Shown here in pieces: positions 7,744 through 19,488 of a DNA stretch of 25,664 bases (positions are counted from its first letter, which is position 1; each line of letters opens with the position of its first letter). This DNA is from Ophiostoma sp. CBS 140.51 (lineage: Eukaryota > Ascomycota > Sordariomycetes > Ophiostomatales > Ophiostomataceae), in contig JANSLP010000413.1 in the NCBI GenBank assembly GCA_029298735.1, forward strand, positions 1 through 25,664. The letters are read 5' to 3'. Position numbers and translations under genes: made by a program. Under the pieces are notes generated by a model that was given only the letters and a program-made list of their open reading frames with translations, was not told the DNA's origin and made no database searches.

Positions 7744-10658
7744 ATGAACATGATGACTTCGGGCAACAGCATGGCGGTCCAAGATTGTACGTTTTTTGCC
7801 AACATGGCTCCCTTCACTCTTTTACCACTATCTATCCCTTCAAAGAACAGGAATACTAACATGGGCCTCTTCCCACAACTCTAGACCGACCAGAACGCAG
7901 ATTCTACGGCGCACAGGCAGATTGGCCCCTCTCACCAGAAACCCCGCCCTTGCAAACAACTCGGCTGCCGCTTGCCGAAAACACTTTTGGCAGTGCTGCT
8001 GACTTGAGTTTTCGGTCCACGGAGGCCATCACGGAGACTGTTGCATCTGATGAGCCTGCCTCATTTCAGACCATCATTCCCCACGCTCCGTCTCCCCCTT
8101 CAGGCACCACTGCAGCAGCTTCTGTTGGATATCCTTCTGCCGACGACCTCTACGGCCCAGACCGCCTTTTCGGGCCTCCTCTTTCCCGTGCGACCGGCGG
8201 TGTATCCCAGCAGATGCCGCAGTATCCTCCGGTGCAAGAGTCTGACGATGCCGCCCCCTTGGCTTTCACGGGCGGTCTTGGTTTAAGCATGGCCCCGAGT
8301 GTTGCTTTTCCGGCCTTTGTTAACCCGGGCCAGCAATTCAAGGACGCGGTGGCCCGCGAGGCTTCTAATGTCACACCCGGCATCGACGACACTCCTTACA
8401 TTCTCTACGCCCTCGACGCCCTGACTGGCAATATCACCGCACCCACAGATGCCATGGCCGGCGACGGCAGCGGTAGCAAGCACAACAGCTTCCCGTTCCG
8501 CCACATTCCCGACGATGGCCTTGGCTACTACCGTCCTCGGTCTCTCCCTCGTAGTGGAACGAACATTGGCACGACATCCATCAAGCTCCCAGCTCCCCTC
8601 TCACCTGTCCAATATAGCCAAGACCGCCGATTCTCCACCCGCCACAGCGGCAATTATGGGGCCCGGAACAGCCTGCCATCCTCCCCCCAACCGGCAGGCC
8701 AGGAGCCCCGTGCCAGCACAACTTCATCGATTGCTACTCTTGTCCACACGGCTACACAGCAGCTCCGTGCTTCTCTACCCGCAGATTACCTCAAAGACTC
8801 GTGGGCGTACCTCGACTTGAAGAGCTTTTCGCCCCAGACTCAGCTGGTCTTTCCTTCGCCGACATTCAAGCCGGCTGTCATGCGCCCTGTCTCACTCTGT
8901 TTTTTGATCCTGCTGAACCTCTTCATGATTGCAGTACTCATTTTCTCCGCCGTGTACTCTACCGCACACAACGGCCTGGTCGGGTACAATGGCAGCATCT
9001 ACGGCGGCCAATTCTTCCTCTTCCGGGTCCTACCCCAGCTCCTGTCTGTTATTATCCTTCTCTACGCTCTCCATCTGTCATCCACCATCATCCGCATCCA
9101 CCCGTTCTTCCGCATGCAAGCCCTCGAGAATCCTCATCCGGAACGCCGCGACGGTGCTATTTTTGATAACCTGTACCCGCGCTTGTTTCTCTGGCCCCAG
9201 GTCTCCGATACCATGCCATGGATTACCCGTCTCCCGCTCTTTACAATTTGGTTCGCCAACTTTACCGTCCCCCTGCAGAGCTCACTCTTCTCTGTCGTCC
9301 CCGCCGGCGGAGAGTGGAGGTGGGCGACAGTGCAGGGCATCGCTTGGACATTGGTTGCTATATACGTCCTCCTCACGGCTGCTATCATCTGCATTCTCGT
9401 GGACTGGCACATGCATTCCACGGGACTTATTTGGGACCCCCGCTCAATCGCTGATTTCATCACTCTTGCTTCCAACAGCAACAGTATGACCGACTACAAG
9501 GGTAGCGAGCTACTTGGGACCCGCGACGACCTGCGCAGTGTCCTACGCCGCCGCGCCGTCGACAAGATTGGCTACTGGGCCTGGAGAGATGGCCGCACAA
9601 ATGGCATCTGGCATGGTATTGGCACAGACCTTCTGGACGATGCCTGGCTCGAGGCCCGCGGTCACGCCATTGTTGAGCCGCCGGCATCAAAGAGAGCACC
9701 TCGGTCATGGAACGAGAAGCTTCGCGCCCGCGCCAACGCCGCATCATCTGCTGGTATCGACTTGGAGGCACTGGCACTCTCGCCACACTCGGAAGGCGTT
9801 CGCAACCGCTACTTGCCCTGGTGCCTGAAGGACGGACCACTGTTTTCGATGGCGATTGTTGCTTTCGCGCTGCTACTGGCCCTCCTTATTATCTCTTTCT
9901 TGCCATCAACGTACATCAAGCGGGGATTTCTGCCGCTGGTTAAGGCCGAGTCGACGACTGGAGCGTTCTCTGCTGCCAATTTCCTCTACAGCTTTTTGCC
10001 CTCCCTTCTTGGTCAGGCCCTATTCCTCCTCTTCGCATCCTTTGACATGACGATGAAGACTCTGCAGCCGTGGGCGGAGCTTTCGGCCAACGCAGGAGGT
10101 GCCCAGCCTAGCGCATCCATCTTGGCCGACTATGCCGCCTGCTTTCCCCTCCAAAGCACATGGCACGCTGCACGGAACGGCCATTGGAGAGTCGCGGCTC
10201 TTTCTTTGATGACGACTGCCTCAGCTTTCATTCCCGCTCTTGTCGGTGGCGTCTTCATGGCCCTGACGGTGTCGACAGGCGAAGTGCGCATGGTGCCGAA
10301 CATGGCTTTGTACTCTATTGTCCTTGCTCTGCTTGTGCTTTGCTTCATCTGCCTTCTTTCCATGATCCCTGGCCGCCGGAACTTCCGCCTCCCGCACGAT
10401 GTCACTTGCATTGCCGAAGTCCTTAGCTTTTGCGCAAACGACGACCTGATGCAAGAGCCTGCTTTCAAGAACGCACACAACAAAAAGACCTTGCTGGACC
10501 AGCTTGGGGTCAACTCACTGCCCACTGCAAGATCGCGCTGGATTTTCGCTACTGGCACGTCTGGTGACGACCGCCGGCTGGGCATCCGCCGGGTCCGCCG
10601 TTATACGGAGCTCACCAACCGGCCAAGTGGCCGTAGATCACAGCAAGCAAGTGCTTAG
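7744..10658 (+). CDS. DUF3433-domain multi-pass membrane protein
   Basis: CDS is join(7744..7786, 7885..10658), 938 residues. The start MNMMTSGNSMAVQDY lies in a short first exon; the 98-nt intron 7787-7884 has donor GTACGT and acceptor CTCTAG and joins to RPERRFYGAQADWPLSPE in phase. Residues 1-340 are a Ser/Pro-rich, probably cytosolic region. Hydrophobic helices follow near 348-372, 391-420, 463-483, 495-520, then after a soluble segment near 667-690, 710-735, 780-805 and 820-843. The two groups of helices fit the usual two DUF3433 modules of large fungal membrane proteins. The second ends with a cytosolic tail rich in Arg. Function is unknown; a cell-envelope or plasma-membrane role is often guessed but is not shown here. 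Its stop is 458 bp from the stop of the convergent Bor1-type gene. Confidence 0.9.
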
Positions 10659-11116
10659 TGATGATGAATCTTTATGATTCACGGCATAAAAATATCGGAA
10701 CGATTTTACTATGATCTTTAACGAAACCTTTTTGGGACATGCATGGGCGTACTCTGCTTTCTTGTATAAAATTTTCGGCGTTTTATTGTCTCTTTTGCTT
10801 TTTCACACGGCGTTTATTGGGGTTTGTATGCTTTGTTGGGTTTATAAGACTAGACGCGCCACGACCTGCACGTTTGTTACGAGCAATGGCTTTTTGTTAG
10901 ATACGATACTACCAATGTCACGAGTGGCACGAAGCAATTCACAGCTTGATTATTATTTAAACAACGCTGACATTAAATCTGAACACGGAGTACCTGATCG
11001 GCGATGGAGCAGCTTGTCCGTCTAAGAAACTACTTCATCTTGTCTTCTATACATGTACAGGAGAGAGGGCCGTTTATTCCAAATGAGGGCTGTTGGTCGC
11101 TTGAAAAAACAGCATC
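10659..11116. other. Convergent 3' intergenic region
   Basis: It holds the 3' flanks of the DUF3433 gene and of the Bor1-type gene. An ATG-started frame at 10711-11025 (104 codons) has one hydrophobic stretch but begins 52 bases after the DUF3433 stop codon in T-rich sequence and looks like 3' UTR. A CACGGAGTAC motif is at about 10985-10994. Confidence 0.6.
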
Positions 11117-13220
11117 TCATACACTGACATCCTTCTGCGGGCCGGTTTTCTCATCGGGGGCTGATGGGGCTGCCACAGCCATGTCACCACTCTCACCACC
11201 GTCGTCATCTTGCTCCTCGCTCGGCTCGTCTTCTGGCTTTCCATCACGGCAAGCCCAGCCGTCCACCCAGCGAAGCGTCTCCTTGCTCCAGATCCGGTTC
11301 ATCAGCTTCAACCTCAAAGGGACCAGGACGATGATGAGGACTGGGAATATCGGTGCAGCCACCGTGAGTGTGACGCCAAACACGGCGCCAGTCAAGACAA
11401 ATTGTGTAATTGTGTAGGCATGAATGGCAATCCAGTGGACGTTGTCGGGCAGTTCGTACTGTGACAGCACGTCTCTTTCAGATGGAGGAGTCAACAAAGA
11501 TGCAACCCGCTTGAGGATCGGATTCACAGACAGCGACTGATAACCCATGAAGAGGAACAGGCCGGCAAGAACCGACGTCGGCGTCAAGCCAAGCAGTCGT
11601 TGTAGAGGAGGCGAGATGAAGGCCAAGATGAGCGCCGATTGAAGAAAAGGCGAGTAGCGCTGTTCATGAACGCGAGTGGCGACACGCTCCGTGGATCCAG
11701 TGCCGGACGCAACTTCAATTCCGTCCTGTCCACCACCGTCACTGCCAGAGGGAGTGGCAACGGCGCCATCGTCATCTTGTTCAGTCACGGTGTGCATCAG
11801 GGACTCTGAATGGAGTGGCGCTTGGGGTAGAAGCCCGTTGGCCGGTGGGATACCAAGAACGCCGCAAACGGCGGTGGTGGTACCGAGGAGTACAATGTCC
11901 CAGGCAAAACCTCCCGGTTTCCTCACGCCGTATCGTTTAAGCGTGCAAATAATGCTGCTAATCTCGTGGTCGAAGAAAAAAAGAACGGTGATAATGGCAC
12001 CAGGTAACACGGCGGCCAGTGTCCAGCGCGCCGGTAGCTCCCAGAAACGTACGAGAAACACAGAGCGGTTGAGGCTTGTCGGCCGAAGTTCGGTTTGAAC
12101 TGACAGACGTTGCTGGTCGAGTGATGCTAGGTCTCCGATGTGGGGGACGCCGATAAAGAAGATAATTGAGATGGCCGCTGCGTACTCGGTCAGAAGCATG
12201 CGTGGGATACGGCCAAAGAGAGGTGCCCAGTGTTTGTCGGCTGTAGATAGGAAAACGGCGAACAAGCACGTGCCAGCGGCACCAATGATGGAATAAAGAA
12301 AGCTGGCCATGGAGACGGCACGCTGGTTGCGCTGCAGTTCGAGCACAGCCTTTTGAAAGTAGATGACACTGTTCAACAGGGAGAAAATGTCGGCGCTGAA
12401 ATGGGTGACATAGCGCATGGTGTAGTCGTGAGCATTGAAGACTGCGAGCAGGAAGTGCATCCATGCTGCATGGATCAATGACCAGGCCATGAATTGGAGA
12501 AAGTCGATCTTTTTCAGTCAGCGACGGGTATGACATAAACACGTAGAAACTGGTCCTGCTTTTGCACTTACATGAAACGAGTGAATGCACAGAGAGTATA
12601 TGTTCTCAGCCAGGACAGAGAACGGGCCGGTGACACCCAAGATTGTGAGAGGTTGTGCAGAGAAGCTGCATTTGAATATCCCTTGTCAGTACAATTGCAG
12701 GACGAGAAGAAAAAAAAACGAAGGCAGTGTCAGTTGAAACGTACAGGGAGAATATGAGGCCACAGAGGCCAGTGCTAAAGACAACTTCGATTGTGCCCCA
12801 CGACTGGCCGGTGAGGACGTCAAGATCACTGGCAAACGTGATACCGGGGAGGATGTTTGTGAAAAAGACATAAACAGCGCTGGCAAAGACGAGCTGGTTG
12901 AAAACAGTCCAGTCGGACACATAGCGGACTCGTATGTTCCGTAGGTCTTGCCTAACGAGACGAAACGGCTGCAAGATGCCTCCGCGCCGGAAAAGAGCCG
13001 TGAAAGACTTCAAAGTCTTCTGGTTCGCCTGGCCCGTTCGCGGCTGGCGTTTTGCCTCCGAGCTGATCTCACCATCCGCTGGCTGTCGACTGCCGCGATG
13101 CCATAGTGGCCAGCGCCGCCGAATCCAATGCTGGCTTGGACTGGAAGCCGCGGATGATGCGCCAGGAGCCTCGAGCCGGTGCATGGGGAGGCCGTGATCG
13201 GAAGAAGGCTGATGGTCCAT
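11117..13220 (-). CDS. Bor1-type (SLC4 family) borate/anion transporter, three exons
   Basis: CDS is complement(join(11117..12508, 12572..12665, 12745..13220)), 653 residues, starting at ATG 13220-13218. Introns are 79 nt (12666-12744, GTACGT...TGCAG) and 63 nt (12509-12571, GTAAGT...AAAAG). Splicing rebuilds SLC4 hallmarks: VSDWTVFNQLVFASAVYVFF for the first helix, then FSAQPLTILGVTGPFSVL across exon 1-2, then IDFLQFMAWSLIHAAWMHF in exon 3. Later features include GVPHIGD, IPPANGLLPQAP and the SSER-like LTPPSERDVL loop. The yeast relative Bor1 exports borate at the plasma membrane; substrate here is inferred. A variable acidic/Gly-rich loop follows the NGLLPQAP motif and the C-terminal tail is strongly acidic (DEPSEEQDDDGGESGD). 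The N-terminal 90 residues are Ser/Arg-rich. Unspliced reading would break the protein at both introns. Confidence 0.92.
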
Positions 13221-16200
13221 GGCTGGTTGGCGATCGTATCGTGCTCGACTCAAATGTCGAGAGCACTCTTCTGGAGTGAAGGCCCCGCGATCCCAGTAAA
13301 TTTACTGGTAGGCCGTGAAACAAGCCGGAATGTGAGCGTGATGTAAACGTCAAGTCAGATTTTGCCAGGCCAGGTTCTTCGGTCCCGGTAGGAACCCAAG
13401 AGTGGGGCGGCGTGAACACCGGTATCTCGGCGCCCAGCGAGCGAACTGGTCGTACTAAAAGGTCCGGCGCCGGCCTCCACCAGTCAATGACCAGCAATTG
13501 TCCATGTGGTCGTGGCCGTAGCCAATCGAGAGCAGAATGGCTGGTGTGATTTCGGGAGAGGCAATGGAATCGAATATTTTGCAAAATTGCTAAACATGTG
13601 TACAGCTTTTCTCTGCCTTTTTTTCATTTTTCATTTTTTGATCCCCTTTCTCTTCTTGGCAACAGTGGCGACGATATTTTGTTGTGTATGACGTAGGTGT
13701 TAGGCCCGGTCATCTGGACCAGACAGCCCCAGACGCTAGGACGGCCGGCAGAAGCCGCTGTCTGGCATGGGCTGTTAGTCGTATTGACACACGTCCGCTA
13801 TGTGATTCTCGGTGATGGTTTTCTTTTCTGTTCTTCTTAATTATTGAATTTCTAAAAGGTGTGATCAGAAGACCTTCAGCCTTCAGAATGTAAATGCCCA
13901 ACGTCGGGCAGGTGCCCCACCTGCGTACACTGCGGAAGGAGCGATCGGAAAGGGTGTGTGTTCGATTTCAAGGGGAAGGCGGAAGCGGTCGCACCTTCTT
14001 CAAGAAGAAACGTTTGCGCCTGCCCGGCCAGGGAGCTACCCGGCCAGCGATTCCCAATGCACCCCTGACTAGAATAAAATTTTCACACCGCATCATACCT
14101 GGCGATATTTAAGGTTGATTGGGCACGAAGACCTACACTGCTTGCATCTCGCGTGCTGCAAGGACAAGCCTGCAAGATCACTCCATTCTCGTGTCCTGTC
14201 GGAAGGGACGCCGCGTTTTTGTCCAAATCTGAGCGAAACGGCCCGCGAATCTCTCGATATCGGATATCACCCTCGAGAATCATCGGGCCATTTGATCGCA
14301 CAAAGTTTGCAGCCGTCCTTTAGTTGTCGTCACGTTGAGTCAAGATTGTACACTACAGCATTAATTCACCGGGTCTGTACCCCTGTCGCCTTTTTTTCTT
14401 CTTTGTTTTCACCCCTGGTCGTTTGGGACCAGGACTCTGTACGTTTACAAGCTTGGCTCAGGTGTCTCTTCATCGAGTAGCCTCACACTTTTTCCTTACC
14501 CGATTTGTCAGTTGTCGCTAATTTTACCAGATCTGGGCCCTCAGAAAATATCATCTAACAGCTAAGGTTTCTTCTTTTACGATGATATATGCTACCGATC
14601 AAAGAACAGAGCGACAATGTATTGGCGTCGTACCACCTCGGTCATCGTACTCGCAAAACAAAGAGTGCACTTCGGCAGAGTCTCACGCTTCCAAATGTAA
14701 TTTCAAACAATGGCTCGACCTGACAACTTTGAAAAGGCCAAACAGGTTACCCGGTACAAAAATTCAAGTGCTCTCTGTGCGTATGCAATTCGTATCACAA
14801 GGGTAGATCATGCTGCTCAGGAGTGCAGATCGTACCGCGAAGCCGGCAAGATGGTCTGGAAAGGGACACAATTTCCAGAGATGCGGACTTGCTGGTATAC
14901 TAAACAAACAAAAATACCAAAAGGCATAGAGCACGAAATTAAGGCCAATGAGCCATGACTGTAGCCACTAACCCCCTTTTGAAGCTGACCGGGCACACTC
15001 AACAAGCTGGTGAGGCTTGGGTTGCAAAAGAGGACTGGCACCCTTCTAGGTCCAGGCTGGGCCGTTACGCAGAACGAAGATCTCCCGTCGCGACCCTCCA
15101 ACGATACTTGCCGACTGCATATATTCCCTGTTTTGGGAAAATTCGCTGTGGAGAGAACGGCAAATGGGGCAAGGTCTATCCATGCACCCGTCCTGCAGAT
15201 CATCAACAACCAACAGACAAACAAACAGAGGATAAAAAACGTACGTTTATATTGCCTTCCCCACGGCGTGGCTCAGAGGCTGTTTTCCGGTACAGGTGTT
15301 CCTACAGCCCCTTGCATGCAGAATGGCTGGCTTGTCCTCATCTCGGCTACAGCATGCCTCCTTTCATCCCCATCCTGACGACATGATATTATGCAAACCG
15401 CAATTATCCGTCAAAAACATGCTCCTCGGCCGACTCTGCCCGGCGGGTATCTCTGGGGTAAGCAAGCACAGTCATTGCTTATAACTGCTCACAAGTTCTA
15501 ATAATGTTGATTGACAGCTTATGCTTCGTTGCAATCTCCGCTTCCAACCAACAGAACCAACAATTGTCCATGCGGGAGCTGCTCCCCCGCCTCATGCAGG
15601 CCGACCGCCATCCTTGGAAGATTGTTCTGTACACATACCTGCTACGTTTTGTGCCCCAACTGCATGGGGTATTGAAATAGGACCCTGTTTGTCGGATCGC
15701 AGCAACGGGTATGGCGACGCAACGTTAGAAGTGACCTCCAGCACCAAGGCCATGTTCCTGATGCGCCCTTGAATATTTGCGGAGTGTAAACGGAATGAGG
15801 GTAATGAGAAATGGGCACGAGAGGGGAATTAAACAAAAGCACGTATTAGACACAGAACTTGGTACAATGATTCACTTTGGTGGGCATTAAAAGATGGTGA
15901 GCAACAATGGTCCGGAACAGAAAAGATAACCAAGGATGGTGTTGACTTGGGACAAGCAAGCGTTTTCTACCCCAGAAGCTCCTCTGTTTTCTCGAGAGAC
16001 TCGCTCTCCTTGACAAAATACCATGCATACCGTTTCGCCAATGGAGACCGCGCCAGCCGCCCGCTTCCTCTTGTTCTTCGTTCATTTGTCTATTTATTTA
16101 TCTCACCGATCATGTCCGCCCTCACCGGTTTCCATCTATGTTCCTGGCTTAGCCAGCCACTGAACCTTCACTAGCATCCAACTCCCTTTTCTGCACGAGT

Positions 16201-16586
16201 ACTCGGTACGTCGTACTTGATCCGCTGCAGCACCCTTGCATGAGCATGTACTGGTGTGGGTGCCATGCCATCGAAAAAGCAAACGACCCATTACCACCCT
16301 AGAGCACAGCCTTGGGTTCTCGCAAGGATACGATACGGAACACAGGAACGAAGTACATACAGCCTTGTCACCCAACGGTCATCTATCGCATACCGACCGC
16401 CCTTTTACTTCTCGCCACGTCAGGATCTCCCTGGGTTCAGTTCCCAATCCGTGTCTCTTTCCGAGTCGTTTATTGCCTTCCTGTGCTTACCCGTATGCAT
16501 ACCACCCTTGACATGTCGTGCAGGTAGCCGGGGAACCTCTGCACTGATTCGGTTTCTCATAATTAAATTCTCAACGGTCAAAGAGA

Positions 16587-16597
16587 GTACGGAGTAC
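16587..16597. repeat. GTACGGAGTAC motif
   Basis: This near-palindromic 11-mer contains the TACGGAGTA 9-mer that also occurs at 1524-1532. Variants of this motif are frequent between genes in many Pezizomycotina genomes; that is from general knowledge, not computed here. Confidence 0.55.
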
Positions 16598-16715
16598 CAC
16601 GTACTTAGGTTGGCGGTTTCCTCTGCACGGAAGAGTTATCGGCTGCTCCCGTCAACCCGCTTGTCCCTTCAATCCCGATAATTTTTTTAAACTTTCTTCC
16701 TCCCTCCCACACACA

Positions 16716-16736
16716 CTCTCTCTTTCTCTCTCTCTT
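16716..16736 (+). promoter_or_regulatory. CT-rich leader tract of the Nudix gene
   Basis: A nearly pure CT repeat inside a longer pyrimidine-rich region (about 16690-16760) about 220 bp before the Nudix start codon. CT-rich stretches next to transcription starts are common in filamentous fungi. The TATAATA-like run at 16774-16780 is 3' of it. Confidence 0.45.
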
Positions 16737-16955
16737 GTTTTCCTTTTCCCTTCTTCGGACATCGTATTTCCTGTATAATAGGGGGTATATCCCTTTACTT
16801 ACCCGTTCCTACCAGAGGCAACTTTACCGTGGCTCCTTCCCACCGCCCTTTCAGCCTACAACGCCTCTCTTGTGGTACGCCCTCTACTTTTAAACCCATC
16901 CGACCAGAGTGCCTTTGTTCAACAGATACAACGATCAGCAGGCCCAGTATTCAGA

Positions 16956-17891
16956 ATGGATATTCCGGTAGGAAGCCGAGATGGCCACAATGAAGCTCCC
17001 CTTGACATGGACTACATCAACCACAGTATGACCTTTACGCCGTCAGAACGATGCACCATATCCTGCGGTACGGTTTGTGTCGATCCGCGAGCATCCAAAG
17101 TCTTGATTATCTACAATCGACGACTTGGAATCTGGCAGCTACCAAAAGGCAGGAAGAATATTGGCGAAGACCTCCAGTCAGCAGCCCTACGCGAAACATA
17201 CGAAGAGACTGGCGTTCGAGCCAGCCTACTGCCCCTCAAAATCCACACGCGCTCAACAGCGCCATGTGCCGCCAGCGACTACAACACAGATGCCGCTCGG
17301 AGGGGCAACGATATTGCATCTCATAGGGCGACACCCTCGACGGCGTCAGTATCATCCGCTTCCACGGCACATAGCACATCGGTCGTGTCAATCGTGTCAG
17401 TTGCGTCGATTGCATCGACCGCCTCGTCTATTCTCATGCCGTCTTACACGCCAATATCGCCTGGAAGAACACCTCTTGGCGCCGAAGGGGAGGGGTTCTC
17501 ACAATCTGAACATCACGGGAAGACGGTGAATGTGGAGACACCAAGCCACCAAGCACGCGTTGGTAGCATGATGGAAGTGGAAGCGGCAGCGGGAGCGGCA
17601 GCGGCAGATCCCAAATTGACTTGCGACGTTTTCAACAACGAGCCGGTCGGCATTATTCAGTATCACGACGTCCAGGCGGCGACACCGAATACTACCAAAA
17701 CCGTCTTCTTCTATGCTGCATTTGCCGACTCGACGGCTGCCATGGGCCCGGGTGCGCAGGAGGACCACGAGGATCTGCAGGCTGAGTGGATGGACTTTCA
17801 TGTTGCCAACGAGCGGTTGCGTTTCGGGCCAGAAAAAGAAGTCGCGCGGAAAGTCTGGCAGGATATGGAGAGATCTGAGCTCAAGTGCTAG
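16956..17891 (+). CDS. Nudix hydrolase with Ser/Ala-rich insertion
   Basis: Single-exon CDS of 311 residues; the first ATG is at 16956, since the frame upstream opens only with GTG. The Nudix box is complete at residues 65-87: GRKNIGED, then seven residues, then RETYEETGV, matching G-x5-E-x7-RE-x2-EE-x-G. These residues bind the divalent metal used to hydrolyse a nucleoside diphosphate linked to another group. The preceding GIWQLPKGR strand is typical of the diphosphoinositol/diadenosine polyphosphate type, but substrate cannot be fixed. After the box comes a low-complexity Ser/Ala/Val-rich segment (about 127-160) in an insertion of about 110 residues. The fold resumes near 220 with LTCDVFNNEPVGIIQYHDV and ends with an EWMDFHVANERLRF helix region. 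Fungal relatives share this split layout. Expected location is the cytosol. Confidence 0.9.
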   Translation: MDIPVGSRDGHNEAPLDMDYINHSMTFTPSERCTISCGTVCVDPRASKVLIIYNRRLGIWQLPKGRKNIGEDLQSAALRETYEETGVRASLLPLKIHTRSTAPCAASDYNTDAARRGNDIASHRATPSTASVSSASTAHSTSVVSIVSVASIASTASSILMPSYTPISPGRTPLGAEGEGFSQSEHHGKTVNVETPSHQARVGSMMEVEAAAGAAAADPKLTCDVFNNEPVGIIQYHDVQAATPNTTKTVFFYAAFADSTAAMGPGAQEDHEDLQAEWMDFHVANERLRFGPEKEVARKVWQDMERSELKC

Positions 17892-18149
17892 GCGGCCTAG
17901 TGGTCCTGTGTCGTCCACGATGTCGACAGATACGGACTCACGACATGTGAGGTTGGAAAGTAGGTTGGTTTAAACACAGCCTGGTCAAGTTAGTGCGACG
18001 TGCCGCATCTTAAAATGTTTAAAAATAAAAATACGTGTGCTGTGTAAATTGATGTCGCATATTATGCCAGGGACGGCGCCGATCGACTAGAGCGTTTAGG
18101 GAAAGGTCGCCATGAAGGGGTCTGAAGAGGGTTCTTTCCACCTGGGCAC

Positions 18150-18170
18150 CACGTGTGACCCTGCACGTGA
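18150..18170. promoter_or_regulatory. Pair of E-box (CACGTG) sites upstream of MET16
   Basis: Two CACGTG hexamers are eight bases apart, the second reading CACGTGA (TCACGTG on the other strand), the core of yeast Cbf1 sites at sulfur-assimilation genes. They are about 1.3 kb from the MET16 start and 260 bp past the Nudix stop, so a role in MET16 control is only a possibility. Confidence 0.35.
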
Positions 18171-18807
18171 CTAGCATGACAAACCGAGAGTAAGGTGGTT
18201 GCGATATTCAGGTTTTTGGAAGGCGGCAGTGAGCGTCTGTTCCAGAGAATTCTCGACCTGAATCATAGATCTTATTTCTAAGCTCTGTTCGTAAGCCATT
18301 CCGTGCAGAGCCTGCAAACTCTATTGTGCGTGGGTGCAAAATGCCTGTTTGCTGGGCCACCCCACAAATTTCCTCCTTTGCGATCCCAAAACAGACTAGT
18401 GCGGATGTCGTGATCGAAAGCTTTTTCAGACCGTCCGCAATTCGCGGCGTTCAACCCGATGGCGCAATTGTTTTCCTCGCCCAGCCGCCGGATGTCGACA
18501 TCTGCTACGACATTGCGCGCTTACTAGCACTGTGGCTGCCCTGCAGTTTATCATACATTCCACAGTGCCTATACCACGCTTCACTGTAGGCGCCCATAAC
18601 GCCGCCACGCCCTCGCCGACGCCTCCGCCGATGCTCGACTCCCTTTGGCTGGGCTCTGGCCATAACCCGCACAGGCCTGACAATTAGAAACGCCAATACG
18701 TGGGTGGGCGCGGGGTGCGAGGCTCCAGGGATTGCGGCGTATGGATGGGTTTGTTTGCATCACTGCAAGGTTAACGTAATGGAGAGTGAGACGTTCTCAT
18801 AGAAAAA

Positions 18808-18832
18808 AGAAGAAGAAGGAGAAGAAGAAGAA
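18808..18832. repeat. (GAA)n microsatellite
   Basis: A GAA/AGA run with one GGA interruption is read directly, in non-coding sequence. Confidence 0.85.
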
Positions 18833-19488
18833 TTGAAATTCTGGGGGATTATTATTAGGGGCGATGGGTGAGGGCGGACGGGTGCCTGTTATATCGTCAC
18901 TTTGCCGGCTGGGACTACCAGACACTTACATCTGGCGTGTGGAGAGCTGAGCCCGGCTGTCGGTCCCGTTGACGCAAAATCGAAACCAGTGTAAATGCCC
19001 AAGAATCAAAGTCTTCCCGGACATTCGTCTTAGAAATCCAATCGAAATGACTCTGTTCTTTAAAAGAACTCATAGAACCCCTCCTGATATTTCTTCTCAC
19101 TCTTCCTCCCATCCAGCCCATCCAGTCCACCTTGCAAGCCAACATCTCGCCTGTTCATAGAAGTCACCCTCGAAACATCATCCCTTAGTGACTGACGCAC
19201 ATTGGTCTCGCTCGCCTTTGGACCTCCGCTATTGTGTGATTCTGGACAGCCCTCCCCCGCCCCATAACTGCCCTCTTCCCCGGTATACACATACAGCCTT
19301 CGTTTCATACTCTTGAGTGCCCCTCTTCCCCCTTTCATACACACGAGACGATATATCAACGACATACATTGAACGTCCGTCGACGAGATACACTTGTACC
19401 GCGCCTTTCATCGAACTCATCGCTCTCATTGTTCTCATCACCCTTTGTGCACTACACAGCAACCTCTCACACACTCTCATCACTCATC

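Larger units (their letters stand above)
13221..16955. other. Gene-poor stretch of about 3.7 kb
   Basis: It lies between the divergent Bor1-type and Nudix genes. Frames on both strands were read and none shows a known domain, membrane protein pattern or plausible splice chain. The best small frames are at 14582-14806 and 14710-14958 (plus) and 14817-15224 (minus), all of unconvincing composition. The right end is an evident promoter/leader: a pyrimidine-rich stretch at 16690-16760 with a (CT)n tract, and a TATAATA-like element at 16774-16780. Short TAC/GTA motifs lie at 16206-16217 and 16587-16597. It may hold a non-coding transcript or decayed sequence. Confidence 0.5.
17892..19488. other. 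Intergenic region between Nudix gene and MET16
   Basis: No gene is recognised; a small frame at 18326-18589 has no familiar domain. Two CACGTG boxes lie at 18150-18155 and 18164-18169, the second in the Cbf1-like context CACGTGA. A (GAA)n tract is at 18808-18832. From about 19080 to 19488 the sequence is pyrimidine- and CA-rich and is probably the MET16 promoter and 5' leader. Confidence 0.55.

Noticed and set aside
7041..7859. Plus-strand open frame of 272 codons before and over the DUF3433 first exon
   Set aside because: It overlaps the well-supported start exon and intron in another frame, its composition shifts with the pyrimidine-rich leader, and no domain is recognisable.
10711..11025. 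ATG-started frame of 104 codons with a hydrophobic stretch
   Set aside because: It begins 52 bases after the DUF3433 stop codon in T-rich sequence and looks like 3' UTR; the hydrophobicity follows from the T-rich codons.
14582..15224. Small overlapping frames in the gene-poor region (14582-14806, 14710-14958, 14817-15224)
   Set aside because: Their translations have mixed, non-domain-like composition, contradict each other in strand and frame, and show no consistent splice signals.
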